Shown: one piece after another, positions 56,131 through 64,000 of the stretch
How the letters are laid out: each line of letters begins with the position of its first letter
How positions within the stretch are numbered: position 1 is the first letter of the stretch
Assembly: GCF_004320535.1 (NCBI RefSeq)
Contig: NZ_SIHY01000001.1
Location: 868,001-932,000, forward strand
Source: Arthrobacter sp. S41
Lineage (GTDB): Bacteria; Actinomycetota; Actinomycetes; Actinomycetales; Micrococcaceae
Direction: 5' to 3'
Length of the DNA: 64,000 bases
Notes under the pieces: generated by a model
The model's input: the letters and a program-made list of their open reading frames with translations, nothing else
Database searches by the model: none
What the model was told of the DNA's origin: nothing
Translations under genes and position numbers: made by a program

Positions 56131-56952
56131 TTAGCGTTGCGGTTTGGCCTGGGTCCCAGCGGTGATGAATTCGGCGACCGTGGCACGCGGTTCGGCGTGT
56201 TTCACCAGTGCCTCGCCCACCAGGATCGCGTCGGCTCCAGCGCTGGCGTACTGCGTGACCTGCTCGGTGGATTCAACCCCCGATTCGGCGACGATCACCA
56301 CGTCGGCGGGAATCAGCGGAGCCAATTGTGCAAAGTTTGCCGGATCAACGTCGAGCGTCTTCAAATTGCGCACGTTAACCCCGATGATTTTGGCACCGAG
56401 TTTGATCGCACGCGCAATCTCTTCTTCGGTGTGCGTCTCCACTAGCGCGTTCATGCCCAACTGATGTGTCAGCTCAAGGAACGTGGCCAACTGTTGATCG
56501 TCCAGGGCCGCAACGATCAGCAAGATCAGGTCGGCCCCGTGGGCGCGAGCTTCATAAATCTGGTACTCGTCGACCGTGAAGTCCTTGCGTAGCACCGGGA
56601 TCTGCACCGCGGCGCGGACCGCGTCCAAATCCTTTAGCGAACCGCCAAAGCGTCGGGCTTCGGTGAGTACCGAAATTACCGATGCGCCGCCGGCTTCATA
56701 TTCGACCGCGAGGACCGCAGGCTGGGCGATGTCCGCCAGTGCGCCCTTGGATGGAGACTTTCGCTTAACCTCGGAGATCACCCGCAGTGTGGTGTCTCGC
56801 GCGCCCGACGGAGCACCGCCCAAAGCCGCAAAGGCGTCGAGGGCAGGGGCAGCCTGCGCGGCAGCGGCCTTGATCGAAGCTAGGTCGTTGATTGCGCGAC
56901 GGGCGCCCAGGTCTTCCCGGACGCCCGCGATGATGTCATCAAGAACGCTCAA
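56131..56952 (-). CDS. trpC: Indole-3-glycerol-phosphate synthase
   Basis: Closes the indole ring from carboxyphenylaminodeoxyribulose phosphate. From the TTG at 56952 ([19 protein letters not shown]) it has about 273 residues with [12 protein letters not shown] (catalytic Lys), [29 protein letters not shown] and [11 protein letters not shown]. The TTG is 1 base past the stop of the upstream membrane gene and gives the family N terminus; the GTG at 56991 would overlap that gene. No trpF gene is seen; in actinobacteria PriA covers that step. Confidence 0.94.
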   Translation of the reverse strand: MSVLDDIIAGVREDLGARRAINDLASIKAAAAQAAPALDAFAALGGAPSGARDTTLRVISEVKRKSPSKGALADIAQPAVLAVEYEAGGASVISVLTEARRFGGSLKDLDAVRAAVQIPVLRKDFTVDEYQIYEARAHGADLILLIVAALDDQQLATFLELTHQLGMNALVETHTEEEIARAIKLGAKIIGVNVRNLKTLDVDPANFAQLAPLIPADVVIVAESGVESTEQVTQYASAGADAILVGEALVKHAEPRATVAEFITAGTQAKPQR

Positions 56953-56953
56953 T

Positions 56954-57202
56954 TTAGTGTGCTGCTCCGCTACGGGCGCCACCCACACCAAAACCGGCTG
57001 CCTTCAAGATAGCGCCGACAATCAGGCCCAAAACTACGATGCCGCAGCCGACCCAAACAATTGGCCAAGCTAGGAGCGCAAAAGCAATGCCGCCAACGAC
57101 AAAACCTAGGGTCATGATCAGCACGCAGCTCCACGCTGCAATGGAGTTACCGTGGCCAATCTCTTCGGCGTAGACCGGATCGATCTCGGTGTTCTGCGAC
57201 AT
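56954..57202 (-). CDS. HGxxPAAW-family small membrane protein
   Basis: 82 residues with the family motif as HGNSIAAW (about 17-24) and two hydrophobic segments (about 25-45 and 48-68). Such proteins occur next to trpC in many actinobacteria; the role is unknown. GAGGAGAG precedes the start. Position and coupling to trpC suggest a membrane role linked to the trp operon. Confidence 0.85.
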   Translation of the reverse strand: MSQNTEIDPVYAEEIGHGNSIAAWSCVLIMTLGFVVGGIAFALLAWPIVWVGCGIVVLGLIVGAILKAAGFGVGGARSGAAH

Positions 57203-57356
57203 TCTCGCGCTCTCCTCATGTTTGTTACTGCGCCGCGGCCTTTGGATGCTGGCCGGCGGCGATGGTCTTCAAGAACTATTCTGCCATCAGTGCCCGGTCA
57301 CATCCTATTTGCGCGGGCTTTCGTTTCAAATCGGTGGCGCGAATCACCACCGAAGA

Positions 57357-57950
57357 TTACGAGCGTGGTTCAGATGTCGGGTCCTCACCGACCGAAAGCT
57401 GTTCCCAGCTGGCGATGTTGCGGGAGGAATCATCGTCGGCGATGTCGGCCTTTTTAGCGACTTGGCGATCGTACTTGCTGGCTTTGGCTGGCCAACGAGC
57501 GGCGAAGACAAAAATCAGCACCGCTTGCAAGGCCATTACCGCACCAGCCAAGATCGCGACCGCTGGCCACGGAGTGAGTGCATAATCTCCGGCATTTTGG
57601 GCCAGGCCGGTGGCTTCAGAAACCGCCGTGGCGGCCACGGACTGTGGATCAGTCAAAGCACCGATACCGGCGGTAATCGCCACCACACCAGCCAACAGGC
57701 TCAGCGCGGCAATGATGTAACGCGAAATTTTGCCGGCAATCAGCAGCGCGAGCGAACCAGCCAAAACCACCACAGCAACGGCGGTCACCGACGCCGCAGC
57801 GTCAGCACCATCAATCACCACCTGCGGGATCTGCACCGAGGTTGCCTTCACGTCCACCGTGATCCAGGTGCGGGTCGCGGACCAAAAGCCCAGCAGCGCT
57901 CCCAGTACACCCAGTAGGGCCAGGTATCGGGCGCTCGTTAGTTTTTTCAC
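57357..57950 (-). CDS. Trp biosynthesis-associated membrane protein (TIGR02234)
   Basis: 197 residues with four hydrophobic segments and a charged cytoplasmic tail; the start (ARYLALLGVLGALLGFWSATRTWI) is typical of the trp-region conserved membrane protein of actinobacteria. Function unknown. Its GTG overlaps the trpE stop by 4 bases. A 154-base gap follows before the HGxxPAAW gene. Confidence 0.88.
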   Translation of the reverse strand: MKKLTSARYLALLGVLGALLGFWSATRTWITVDVKATSVQIPQVVIDGADAAASVTAVAVVVLAGSLALLIAGKISRYIIAALSLLAGVVAITAGIGALTDPQSVAATAVSEATGLAQNAGDYALTPWPAVAILAGAVMALQAVLIFVFAARWPAKASKYDRQVAKKADIADDDSSRNIASWEQLSVGEDPTSEPRS

Positions 57951-59518
57951 TTGCTTTCACCTAGTTCGGTGTTGATGGTGTGTGCGGCGTTCATCGACTG
58001 CGCAGCCCAGACGGCGCGTAGTGGTGCGGCTGCCTTATTCACGGTTTCCAGCGCTTCGTCTTCGAACTTTGAGTCGTTCACGATGCCGCCTCCGGCTTGC
58101 ACATAGGCTCGCCCGCCTTTAAGCAGTGCCGAACGAATGGCGATGGCCATATCCATATCCCCAGCAAAGTCGAGGTAGCCAACCACACCACCGTAAATTC
58201 CGCGGCGGTACGGCTCATACTCATCGAGTAGCTGCAGTGCGCGGGGCTTGGGCGCCCCGGAGAGTGTTCCGGCGGGGAAAGTTGCGGCCAGCACATCGTA
58301 GGCGTCGATGTCATCGCGTGTTTTGCCCACCACGTTGGAGACCAGGTGCATGATGTGGCTGAAGCGTTCAACTTCCATAAACTGGGTGACTTCCACGGTG
58401 CCAGCTTGGCAGACCCGGGACAGATCGTTGCGCGAAAGATCTACCAGCATCAGGTGCTCGGCGCGTTCTTTCTCGTCGTTGATCAGCGACTTCTCAAAGA
58501 GCTGGTCGTCTTCGTAGTTGGCCCCACGCGGACGAGATCCGGCAATCGGGTGTGTCACCACATGAGAATCGTTGACGGTCACCAGTGCCTCGGGTGAGGA
58601 GCCGACAATTTCGAACGCTTCGCCATCTTCGTTCTCAAAATTGAACAGGTACATGTACGGACTCGGATTGGTCGCACGCAGCACGCGGTACACGTCCAAC
58701 GCATCGGCCTGGGTCTCAAGCTCAAAACGGCGGGAGACCACAATTTGGAAGACTTCACCGTCGACGATCGCCGTCTTAGATTTAGCCAGCGCTTCCAAGT
58801 ACTCGTTTTCGGCCCACGAATGCGTCACCGCATCCATCAGCTTTTCGCGAGGCACATCGGTGCCAGAAAGCACCGAGGCGGTGGCTTCTACCGGCTGCGC
58901 GAGCTGATCAAGCATGGCCTGCAGGCGAGCGACGGCACCATCGTAGGCCTCATCCACGTGCTCGTCGCTGCCATCGAAGTTGATGGCGTTGGCGATCAGC
59001 GTCACCGTGCCCTCAGCAGAATCAAGCGCGGCCATATCCGCCACGAGGTTCATGCTCAGCTCAGGGAGTTTAAGGTCATCCACGGGCGGCGCAGGCAGTT
59101 TCTCCCAGTGTCGAACGCAGTCCCAGCCGACAAATCCGACCATGCCACCGGTCAGCGGAGGCATCCCGGGTACTGGTTCGGTTTTGAGTGTGCGAACGGT
59201 GTCGCGCAGAACTTCAACGCCGATGCCACCGTTGGGTAGCCCTTCGGGAGCATGGCCCTGCCAGTACGCTTCTCCCCCACGTGTGCTCAGGGTCGCCGGC
59301 GAATTGACGCCGATAAACGAGTACCTGCTCCACACGCCGCCCGGAGCGGCGGATTCCATCAGGAAGGTGCCCGGGCGGCCCTGGGCCAGGGTCCGGTACA
59401 GCCCGATCGGGGTCAACGAGTCAGCGAGCACGGTGATCGTTACGGGAATGACGCGACGGTCCACAGCCATGGTGGCAAATTGTTCGCGCGATAAGGAAAT
59501 TTTGCCGAGAGTTTTCAT
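57947..59518 (-). CDS. trpE: Anthranilate synthase component I
   Basis: Forms anthranilate from chorismate with the TrpG amidotransferase, which is neither fused here nor present in the window. The 523 residues have the N-terminal feedback motif as LMES (about 53-56, normally LLES) and the catalytic C-terminal region AGSRPRGANYEDDQLFEKSL, HLMLVDLSRNDLSRV and AGTLSGAPKPRA, ending GIVNDSKFEDEALET. It follows hisI by 34 bases. Confidence 0.95.
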   Translation of the reverse strand: MKTLGKISLSREQFATMAVDRRVIPVTITVLADSLTPIGLYRTLAQGRPGTFLMESAAPGGVWSRYSFIGVNSPATLSTRGGEAYWQGHAPEGLPNGGIGVEVLRDTVRTLKTEPVPGMPPLTGGMVGFVGWDCVRHWEKLPAPPVDDLKLPELSMNLVADMAALDSAEGTVTLIANAINFDGSDEHVDEAYDGAVARLQAMLDQLAQPVEATASVLSGTDVPREKLMDAVTHSWAENEYLEALAKSKTAIVDGEVFQIVVSRRFELETQADALDVYRVLRATNPSPYMYLFNFENEDGEAFEIVGSSPEALVTVNDSHVVTHPIAGSRPRGANYEDDQLFEKSLINDEKERAEHLMLVDLSRNDLSRVCQAGTVEVTQFMEVERFSHIMHLVSNVVGKTRDDIDAYDVLAATFPAGTLSGAPKPRALQLLDEYEPYRRGIYGGVVGYLDFAGDMDMAIAIRSALLKGGRAYVQAGGGIVNDSKFEDEALETVNKAAAPLRAVWAAQSMNAAHTINTELGESK

Positions 59519-59552
59519 CTGTGTTCTTCTTCTACGTGTTCAGCCGGGAAGT

Positions 59553-59954
59553 TTATTCCGGACGGTTCCCGACCACGGCATCTAGGCCGCGATCGGTGAA
59601 GCAGGATTCGGTTCCGGTGTGGCAGGCAGCGCCAACTTGATCTACCTGCACCAATAAGGCGTCGCCGTCGCAATCCAGCGCGACAGATTTGACGAACTGG
59701 TAGTGCCCGGAGGTATCTCCCTTACGCCAATATTCCTGTCGCGAGCGCGAGTAGAAGGTCACGCGTCCGGTGCTCAAGGTGCGGCGAAGTGCCTCGTCGT
59801 CCATCCAACCAAGCATGAGCACCTTGCCGGTGTCATATTGCTGTGCGATGGCCGCAACCAGTCCGTTGCCGTCGCGCTTAAGTCGATCGGCGATTGCTGG
59901 ATCCAGGCTTTGGGATTCGGGGCTCAGACTCGAGCCGTCGTTAGAAGTAGACAT
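59553..59954 (-). CDS. hisI: Phosphoribosyl-AMP cyclohydrolase
   Basis: Third step of histidine synthesis. From ATG 59954 it has 133 residues with [34 protein letters not shown], the metal-site [13 protein letters not shown] and zinc cysteines in [16 protein letters not shown] lies 7 bases before this ATG, implying a leaderless message. It heads the hisI-trpE run. No fused pyrophosphohydrolase (HisE) domain. Confidence 0.93.
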   Translation of the reverse strand: MSTSNDGSSLSPESQSLDPAIADRLKRDGNGLVAAIAQQYDTGKVLMLGWMDDEALRRTLSTGRVTFYSRSRQEYWRKGDTSGHYQFVKSVALDCDGDALLVQVDQVGAACHTGTESCFTDRGLDAVVGNRPE

Positions 59955-60088
59955 CCCTCTTAGCATACTGGTTTTGACTGTGTTCCAGCTCCCTATGACG
60001 TACTGCTCTTGGACACATCGCAGGACTTGGGCGACACTACTCGCGCATTGCACAATTCGATGCTCACTGCGTGCTAGTTTCGAAAGTG

Positions 60089-60730
60089 ATGCACTTAGTT
60101 CAAGCTTCCAGACTTGCGTTGGCCGAGACCCTGCTTGCCGCGGGCCCTACCGCCGACACTCTTTGTGACGGGTGGAAAACCCGTCATCTTGCCGCGCACC
60201 TTGTGATTCGCGAGCGATCCGTCCTTGCCGCAGGGGTTGTGTTCAAACCGCTGTCGAAGAAGCTTGAGGCCAAGGTGGACGAGCTGGCAAATGCCGCGCA
60301 GTCCCCCGAACGCTATGCCTCGCTGATTCGCACCTTCCGCGCCGGTCCGGCAAAGTACTCCCCGTTTGTTATCGACAAGTTCGATCAAGCCGCTAATCTC
60401 TCCGAGTACTTCATCCACACCGAAGATGTTCGACGTGCTCGTGGCCAGTGGGCTCCTCGCGTGTTGGACAAGCAGTACACCGAGATGCTCTGGCAGTCCC
60501 TCACCCGCATGTCGCGTGTGCTCTTCCGAAAGGCACCGGTCGGCATCATCCTGACCCGTCCCGATGGACAGCGCCACGTGGCTAAGAAGGCACCTAACGC
60601 CGTGTCGATCACCGGTCCAGTCACCGAATTAATGCTCTACGGATTCGGCCGCATCGATCAGAGCCTCGTGCTCTTCGAAGGCGGAGAAACCGCGTTAGAA
60701 ATCGTCAAGGGTTTCAAGCCAGGGTTCTAG
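60089..60730 (+). CDS. TIGR03085-family metal-binding protein
   Basis: About 213 residues of the DinB/maleylpyruvate isomerase-like helical fold: [20 protein letters not shown] (about 12-31), the metal His in [12 protein letters not shown], and [12 protein letters not shown] (His about 114). Members of this actinobacterial family are usually linked to hisF/hisI. Biochemical role unknown; mycothiol-dependent isomerases share the fold. ATG 60089 is favoured by TAGTTT 8 bases upstream. Confidence 0.85.
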   Translation: MHLVQASRLALAETLLAAGPTADTLCDGWKTRHLAAHLVIRERSVLAAGVVFKPLSKKLEAKVDELANAAQSPERYASLIRTFRAGPAKYSPFVIDKFDQAANLSEYFIHTEDVRRARGQWAPRVLDKQYTEMLWQSLTRMSRVLFRKAPVGIILTRPDGQRHVAKKAPNAVSITGPVTELMLYGFGRIDQSLVLFEGGETALEIVKGFKPGF

Positions 60731-61496
60731 TAACAGACCAGGGACTTTCCCTCTTCAGCCTCTGAGGCCACTCGTCTGCACTAATGACGCAACGAGATTC
60801 TATTTAGATGTCTCCAGCACTTTCATGACTAGGCAATCTTGGTTAGAACGGCCAAAACGAAGGTGCCTTTACCACCAGCACTAGATCCGTAAGAAATCAG
60901 TCACCGGCTCCAAAAAGCAGCTCATGAAAAGGCCAGGTTTTGAATCCTCGGCGCCTAGCGGGAGCGTTGATTCTCGTCATCAACGTATGCCATTCCAGCC
61001 TTTACGTGTATTAGTTTCCTCGCGGCAAATTGATAACGGCAAGAAAAATATTGAGGCAGAAGCGCCTGCAAGTTGCGCCATTGTCTGGCAGGCGACGACT
61101 AGACGGTTTATTTTCTTTCCGAGACTACGCCTACGTTCGGTCTGGCCGTTCGCTTGAGTTACTTTTTTGTTCCTTCGGACCCAATCCGGATGCCATTTGG
61201 CGCACCCATCAAGCGTGGGATCGTTTTTCTTCGCCACAGGACTCAAAGAATGAGATCCGATTTGCCCTCATCTTGATTGACACCTGCCATGACAAGCAAA
61301 GACGAAACCAACTTGCCAAATTTCAACCTAACCTCTCGCTGCTACGAAAAGACCGTCCGTTACAGTCAATCCGGCACCTGCAAGCCAACGAATTCAACGA
61401 TTTTTCCACAATTTCCAGCAAACACCTCCCTAACAAGGGCATCGCAGACATAGGATAGCGCCAACCGAAGTCACGAAGGCCATAAGGAGGATTGCT
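60731..61496. other. Gene-free stretch upstream of the exported-protein pair
   Basis: About 770 A+T-richer bases with no gene I can support. A frame of 142 codons (61030-61458, +) lacks a ribosome site and recognisable domains. Small inverted repeats occur (CGTTGAT/ATCAACG at 60965-60985; CGCCTGC/GCAGGCG near 61063-61093). It may be a decayed gene or the leader/promoter region of the downstream pair. Confidence 0.5.
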
Positions 61497-62141
61497 GTGA
61501 GAACTCCGAAGTTAGTTGTCATGGTATCGATCATATTCGTACTCGCGGGATGCAGCTCGGGCGCCTCGTCCAGTCCAACGGAGGGCGGAGCCACAACAGA
61601 GCAGACCGCTTCTCCGACAAGATCATCTGAGCAATCAGCTGCACCTGATACGTCGTCCGACCCTCGTCGTTATGAACCAAGTTCCGCCGAAGGTCCTGCA
61701 AAAAATGTACCAATACCAAAGATGCCTGCAGCGGCCAAAGAAAAATCCACGGATGGAGCTTCTGCCTTCGCAGAATACTATTTTGAATTGATCAATTACA
61801 GCATAGAAACAAATGATTCCGAACCTCTAAAAAAGCACACGCTGCGGGAATGCTACGTCTGTGCGACCACAATCATTGATCCGACGGACCAGGCTAAAAC
61901 CAGCGGAAAATGGCAGGTTGGAGGGCGACACCACGTAAAAATATTCGATAGTTACATGCCAGACAAGAAAACCGCAATCGTGTCGGTTAGATTTGAAATC
62001 GATTCCGCTACTTTCTACACAAAAGCAAACGACCCTGACTCCGAGAAAAAGAAGAGACCGTCCCAAGTCGCAGCGCTTGGAATGGAGTTCGATGATAGCT
62101 GGAGCGTCTACTTGATCGACCTTGACGACCCGAAGTCATGA
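61497..62141 (+). CDS. DUF6318-family lipoprotein
   Basis: 214 residues: signal peptide ending in the lipobox VLAGC (Cys about 19), a Ser/Thr/Ala/Pro-rich linker to about residue 60, then the domain starting RRYEPSSAEGPAKNVPIPKMP, with AFAEYYFELINYSIETND and a Cys pair ECYVCATTI. This matches DUF6318, seen in Arthrobacter relatives; function unknown. The GTG start has a strong AAGGAGG site. It overlaps the next gene by 4 bases. Codon use is A/T-richer than neighbours. Confidence 0.8.
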   Translation: MRTPKLVVMVSIIFVLAGCSSGASSSPTEGGATTEQTASPTRSSEQSAAPDTSSDPRRYEPSSAEGPAKNVPIPKMPAAAKEKSTDGASAFAEYYFELINYSIETNDSEPLKKHTLRECYVCATTIIDPTDQAKTSGKWQVGGRHHVKIFDSYMPDKKTAIVSVRFEIDSATFYTKANDPDSEKKKRPSQVAALGMEFDDSWSVYLIDLDDPKS

Positions 62142-63064
62142 TTGCGACAAGGCTAATCCTCGGACTAGCGGTCTCTACTCTGTTACTTCCTGTCTATCCT
62201 GTTCAGGCGATAGCCCCGAGCGCTTCCATGGCAATTTGCCCCGAAAAAGATGAAGCAGAGCTCCACGAAAAGGAAGCTGGACATAATACCGGTGGATGCC
62301 CGGACAAGAGTCCCCGAGAAGAAACGAACGATCTACCGTCTACATATTACAAAGAGAACCCCAACCGTACGCCGACCAAGAACGGCCCGAAGAAAAAGCC
62401 AAAATTCAAGGTACGTGATATTTATGAATGCTTTACTGGGCATGACGACCACGCGGGATGCGATGTAAATCCAGATGTTCCCGCCTGCCCTGATGGTTCC
62501 AGACCTATCACGCGGCAGATCTATTCAACTAAAAACGTCTTTGTTCGACAATACCAATATTGCCCAGGGGACGAACCACCGAAAGATCTGCCTAAGGAGG
62601 GATTTGTCGAACAAATTCGTATCACCCTCGAAAAATTCAGGTCCTTCCCAATCAAGGGTTCCAACGTACAAAGCAGTCCGAACAAGTTCTCGCTGCGTAA
62701 CGGTCATACGCATTTCTGGGCCAGTGAAGAGACACAAGAATTCAACTCCAATTTATCGGGATCAGACGTTCGGATCAAAGCAATCCCGATCCAATGGAAC
62801 TGGAACTATGGCGATGGTGCCACTAGGAACCTGAATTTCCCTGGCGAGGCCATGCCGTCGCATACACTACGCGAAGAAACAAAAACTAGTCACTCGTACA
62901 CTAAAACAGGCAAATTTGGGGTCAGAGTAACAACGCTCTACCGCGGCGAATTCAGTGTCGACGGAGGTCCTTGGGAAGCCATTCCGGGACAGGCAGCGGT
63001 GCCGAGCAACACGTTGCCCATGGATGTGTGGCGAACAAAGAAAGAACTCATCGCCAACGACTAG
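62138..63064 (+). CDS. Secreted PKD-like domain protein
   Basis: 308 residues: a signal peptide (hydrophobic 5-22, cleavage near PVQA), a charged middle with paired cysteines (ICPEKDE, GGCPDKS, YECFTGHDDHAGCD, PACPDGS, YCPGDEPP), and a C-terminal PKD-like immunoglobulin fold with IQWNWNYGDGATRNL (about 226-240) and TSHSYTKTGKFGVRVTTLYR (about 249-268). PKD domains mediate surface or polysaccharide/protein contacts. ATGA overlap with the lipoprotein gene suggests joint function at the envelope. Confidence 0.78.
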   Translation: MIATRLILGLAVSTLLLPVYPVQAIAPSASMAICPEKDEAELHEKEAGHNTGGCPDKSPREETNDLPSTYYKENPNRTPTKNGPKKKPKFKVRDIYECFTGHDDHAGCDVNPDVPACPDGSRPITRQIYSTKNVFVRQYQYCPGDEPPKDLPKEGFVEQIRITLEKFRSFPIKGSNVQSSPNKFSLRNGHTHFWASEETQEFNSNLSGSDVRIKAIPIQWNWNYGDGATRNLNFPGEAMPSHTLREETKTSHSYTKTGKFGVRVTTLYRGEFSVDGGPWEAIPGQAAVPSNTLPMDVWRTKKELIAND

Positions 63065-63078
63065 AATTTTAAACCAAA

Positions 63079-63104
63079 ATGCCCAGTCCGAATGGACTGG
63101 GCAT
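63079..63104. terminator. Terminator between the PKD gene and hisF
   Basis: Perfect 11-bp stem ATGCCCAGTCC / GGACTGGGCAT with a 4-nt loop, 14 bases after the PKD gene and 15 from the hisF stop; A residues on the left give a U-tract for the minus strand, and CTT follows on the plus strand. Confidence 0.82.
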
Positions 63105-63119
63105 CTTGACGATCAAAAA

Positions 63120-63890
63120 CTAGCGAACTGGATAACCCGCATCGCGGATCGCTTGCTTCACCTGAGCGATCATGTCCTTCGGACCAAAGTGGAAGATTGA
63201 CGCGGCGAGGACTGCATCCGCGCCAGCTTCAATCGCCGGCGGGAAGTCCTCAGGCTTGCCAGCTCCGCCAGAAGCGATCAAAGGAACCGAGACAGCAGCT
63301 CGCACCGCACGAATCATTTCCAGATCAAACCCGTCCTTGGTGCCGTCGGCGTCGATTGAGTTGAGTAGGATCTCCCCCACGCCGCGTTCGGCCGCTTCCT
63401 TGGCCCACGCAACGGCACACATTCCGGTGCCGGTACGGCCGCCGTGAGTTGTCACTTCAAATCCCGAAGCAATTTTCGGATCGTCGGTGCGACGGGCATC
63501 AACCGAAAGTACAAGCACCTGAGAGCCAAAGCGCTCGGTGATCTCGTTGATGACCTCCGGACGAGTAACCGCAGCGGTGTTGATGGACGCCTTATCAGCG
63601 CCATTTCGTAGCAAACGGTCAACGTCCTCAGCAGCGCGAACGCCACCACCGACGGTCAGCGGGATAAAGACCTCTTCTGCGGTACGACGGACCACATCGT
63701 AAGTGGTTTCGCGGGCCGAGCTGGACGCGGTGACATCCAGGAAGGTCAGCTCGTCAGCACCGGCATCGTTATACCGGCGAGCAAGCTCCACAGGATCCCC
63801 GGCATCGCGCAAACCCTCAAAGTTCACACCTTTAACAACACGACCGGCATCAACATCGAGGCAAGGAATAACACGAATTGCAACGCTCAT
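63120..63890 (-). CDS. hisF: Imidazole glycerol phosphate synthase subunit HisF
   Basis: Cyclase subunit that makes imidazole glycerol phosphate and AICAR with HisH-derived ammonia. The 256-residue TIM barrel shows catalytic Asp in [15 protein letters not shown] (about 11) and VLSVDARR (about 130), [14 protein letters not shown] and GGAGKPEDF. It follows hisG by 20 bases with AAGGAAC upstream of the ATG. HisH and HisA are outside the window. Confidence 0.96.
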   Translation of the reverse strand: MSVAIRVIPCLDVDAGRVVKGVNFEGLRDAGDPVELARRYNDAGADELTFLDVTASSSARETTYDVVRRTAEEVFIPLTVGGGVRAAEDVDRLLRNGADKASINTAAVTRPEVINEITERFGSQVLVLSVDARRTDDPKIASGFEVTTHGGRTGTGMCAVAWAKEAAERGVGEILLNSIDADGTKDGFDLEMIRAVRAAVSVPLIASGGAGKPEDFPPAIEAGADAVLAASIFHFGPKDMIAQVKQAIRDAGYPVR

Positions 63891-63910
63891 CGAAGTACGT
63901 TCCTTATCTA

Positions 63911-64000
63911 CTAGATGCGGCAGGCGTGGATCTGGCTGACCAAGATGGCGCGAGCGCCCACGTCGTATAGTTCATCCATGATGTTGTTGGTCTGCGACTT
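63911..64000 (-). CDS. hisG: ATP phosphoribosyltransferase HisG (3' end only)
   Basis: The last 29 codons visible on the minus strand read [20 protein letters not shown] followed by VSQIHACRI and a TAG stop. This matches the C-terminal regulatory domain end of the long-form HisG found in actinobacteria. The gene continues beyond the window edge and is upstream of hisF in the same direction. Confidence 0.8.
   Translation of the reverse strand, partial: KSQTNNIMDELYDVGARAILVSQIHACRI

Noticed and set aside
57947-59518. TrpE fused to TrpG
   Set aside because: 523 residues are accounted for by the TrpE domains; no glutamine amidotransferase motif is present.
61030-61458. 142-codon frame in the gene-free interval
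   Set aside because: No ribosome site, no recognisable fold and base use unlike coding DNA here; recorded as possible decay only.

Overview
The window reads as a stretch of actinobacterial chromosome, most likely from a Micrococcaceae member (Arthrobacter/Glutamicibacter-like). Reasons: the uvrC-rapZ-yvcK-whiA block beside gap-pgk-tpiA-secG, a trp cluster carrying the TIGR02234 and HGxxPAAW membrane proteins plus lgt, a DUF222-HNH gene, a DUF3516 helicase, a four-domain ribosomal protein S1, an ANTAR response regulator of the PdtaR type, and moderately high G+C. Most of it is conserved housekeeping; there is no prophage, insertion sequence or CRISPR array.

Layout. 1-1.9 kb: 3' part of glgX (+). 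2-12.5 kb (-): one co-directional block of HAD phosphatase, acyltransferase, uvrC, rapZ, yvcK, whiA, sodA, gap, pgk, tpiA and secG. 12.5-15.4 kb: uvrA (-) with a candidate LexA box. 15.5-17.1 kb: a lipoprotein/beta-propeller pseudogene with one nonsense and three frameshift lesions. 17.3-26.4 kb: an accessory set of singletons (GntR regulator and divergent metallo-hydrolase, PAP2 phosphatase, Tam-like methyltransferase, DUF3516 helicase, NUDIX, YdjM-like membrane protein, GNAT, proline iminopeptidase, MarR). 26.5-34.4 kb: terC with a probable Mn2+ riboswitch, uvrB, coaE, yigZ-like gene, RlmG/RsmC-like methyltransferase, DUF222-HNH protein. 34.8-46.1 kb: rpsA, Eis-like acetyltransferase, polA, thioesterase, reductase, phosphate transporter pair, pdtaR, tRNA-Leu(CAA), pyk. 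46.2-52.3 kb: gltBD. 52.9-60 kb (-): hisI-trpE-TIGR02234-HGxxPAAW-trpC-trpB-trpA-lgt. 60.1-63.1 kb: TIGR03085 protein, a gene-free stretch and an A+T-richer pair of exported proteins (DUF6318 lipoprotein and PKD-like protein). 63.1-64 kb: hisF and the 3' end of hisG (-).

Functionally the window holds lower glycolysis (gap, pgk, tpiA, pyk), all three uvr excision genes and polA, nitrogen assimilation (gltBD), tryptophan and part of histidine synthesis, and phosphate/Mn2+ transport. The observations most worth following are non-coding: the probable yybP-ykoY riboswitch of terC; a recurring -10 hexamer (TAGGCT/TATGCT-like) 6-9 nt before the start codon of about fifteen genes, implying many leaderless mRNAs; two tandem hairpins between sodA and gap; a GntR operator candidate; a strong intercistronic hairpin between trpC and trpB; and the small A+T-rich exported-protein islet between hisF and hisI. 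No clearly new multi-gene system was identified; the DUF6318-PKD pair is the nearest candidate.
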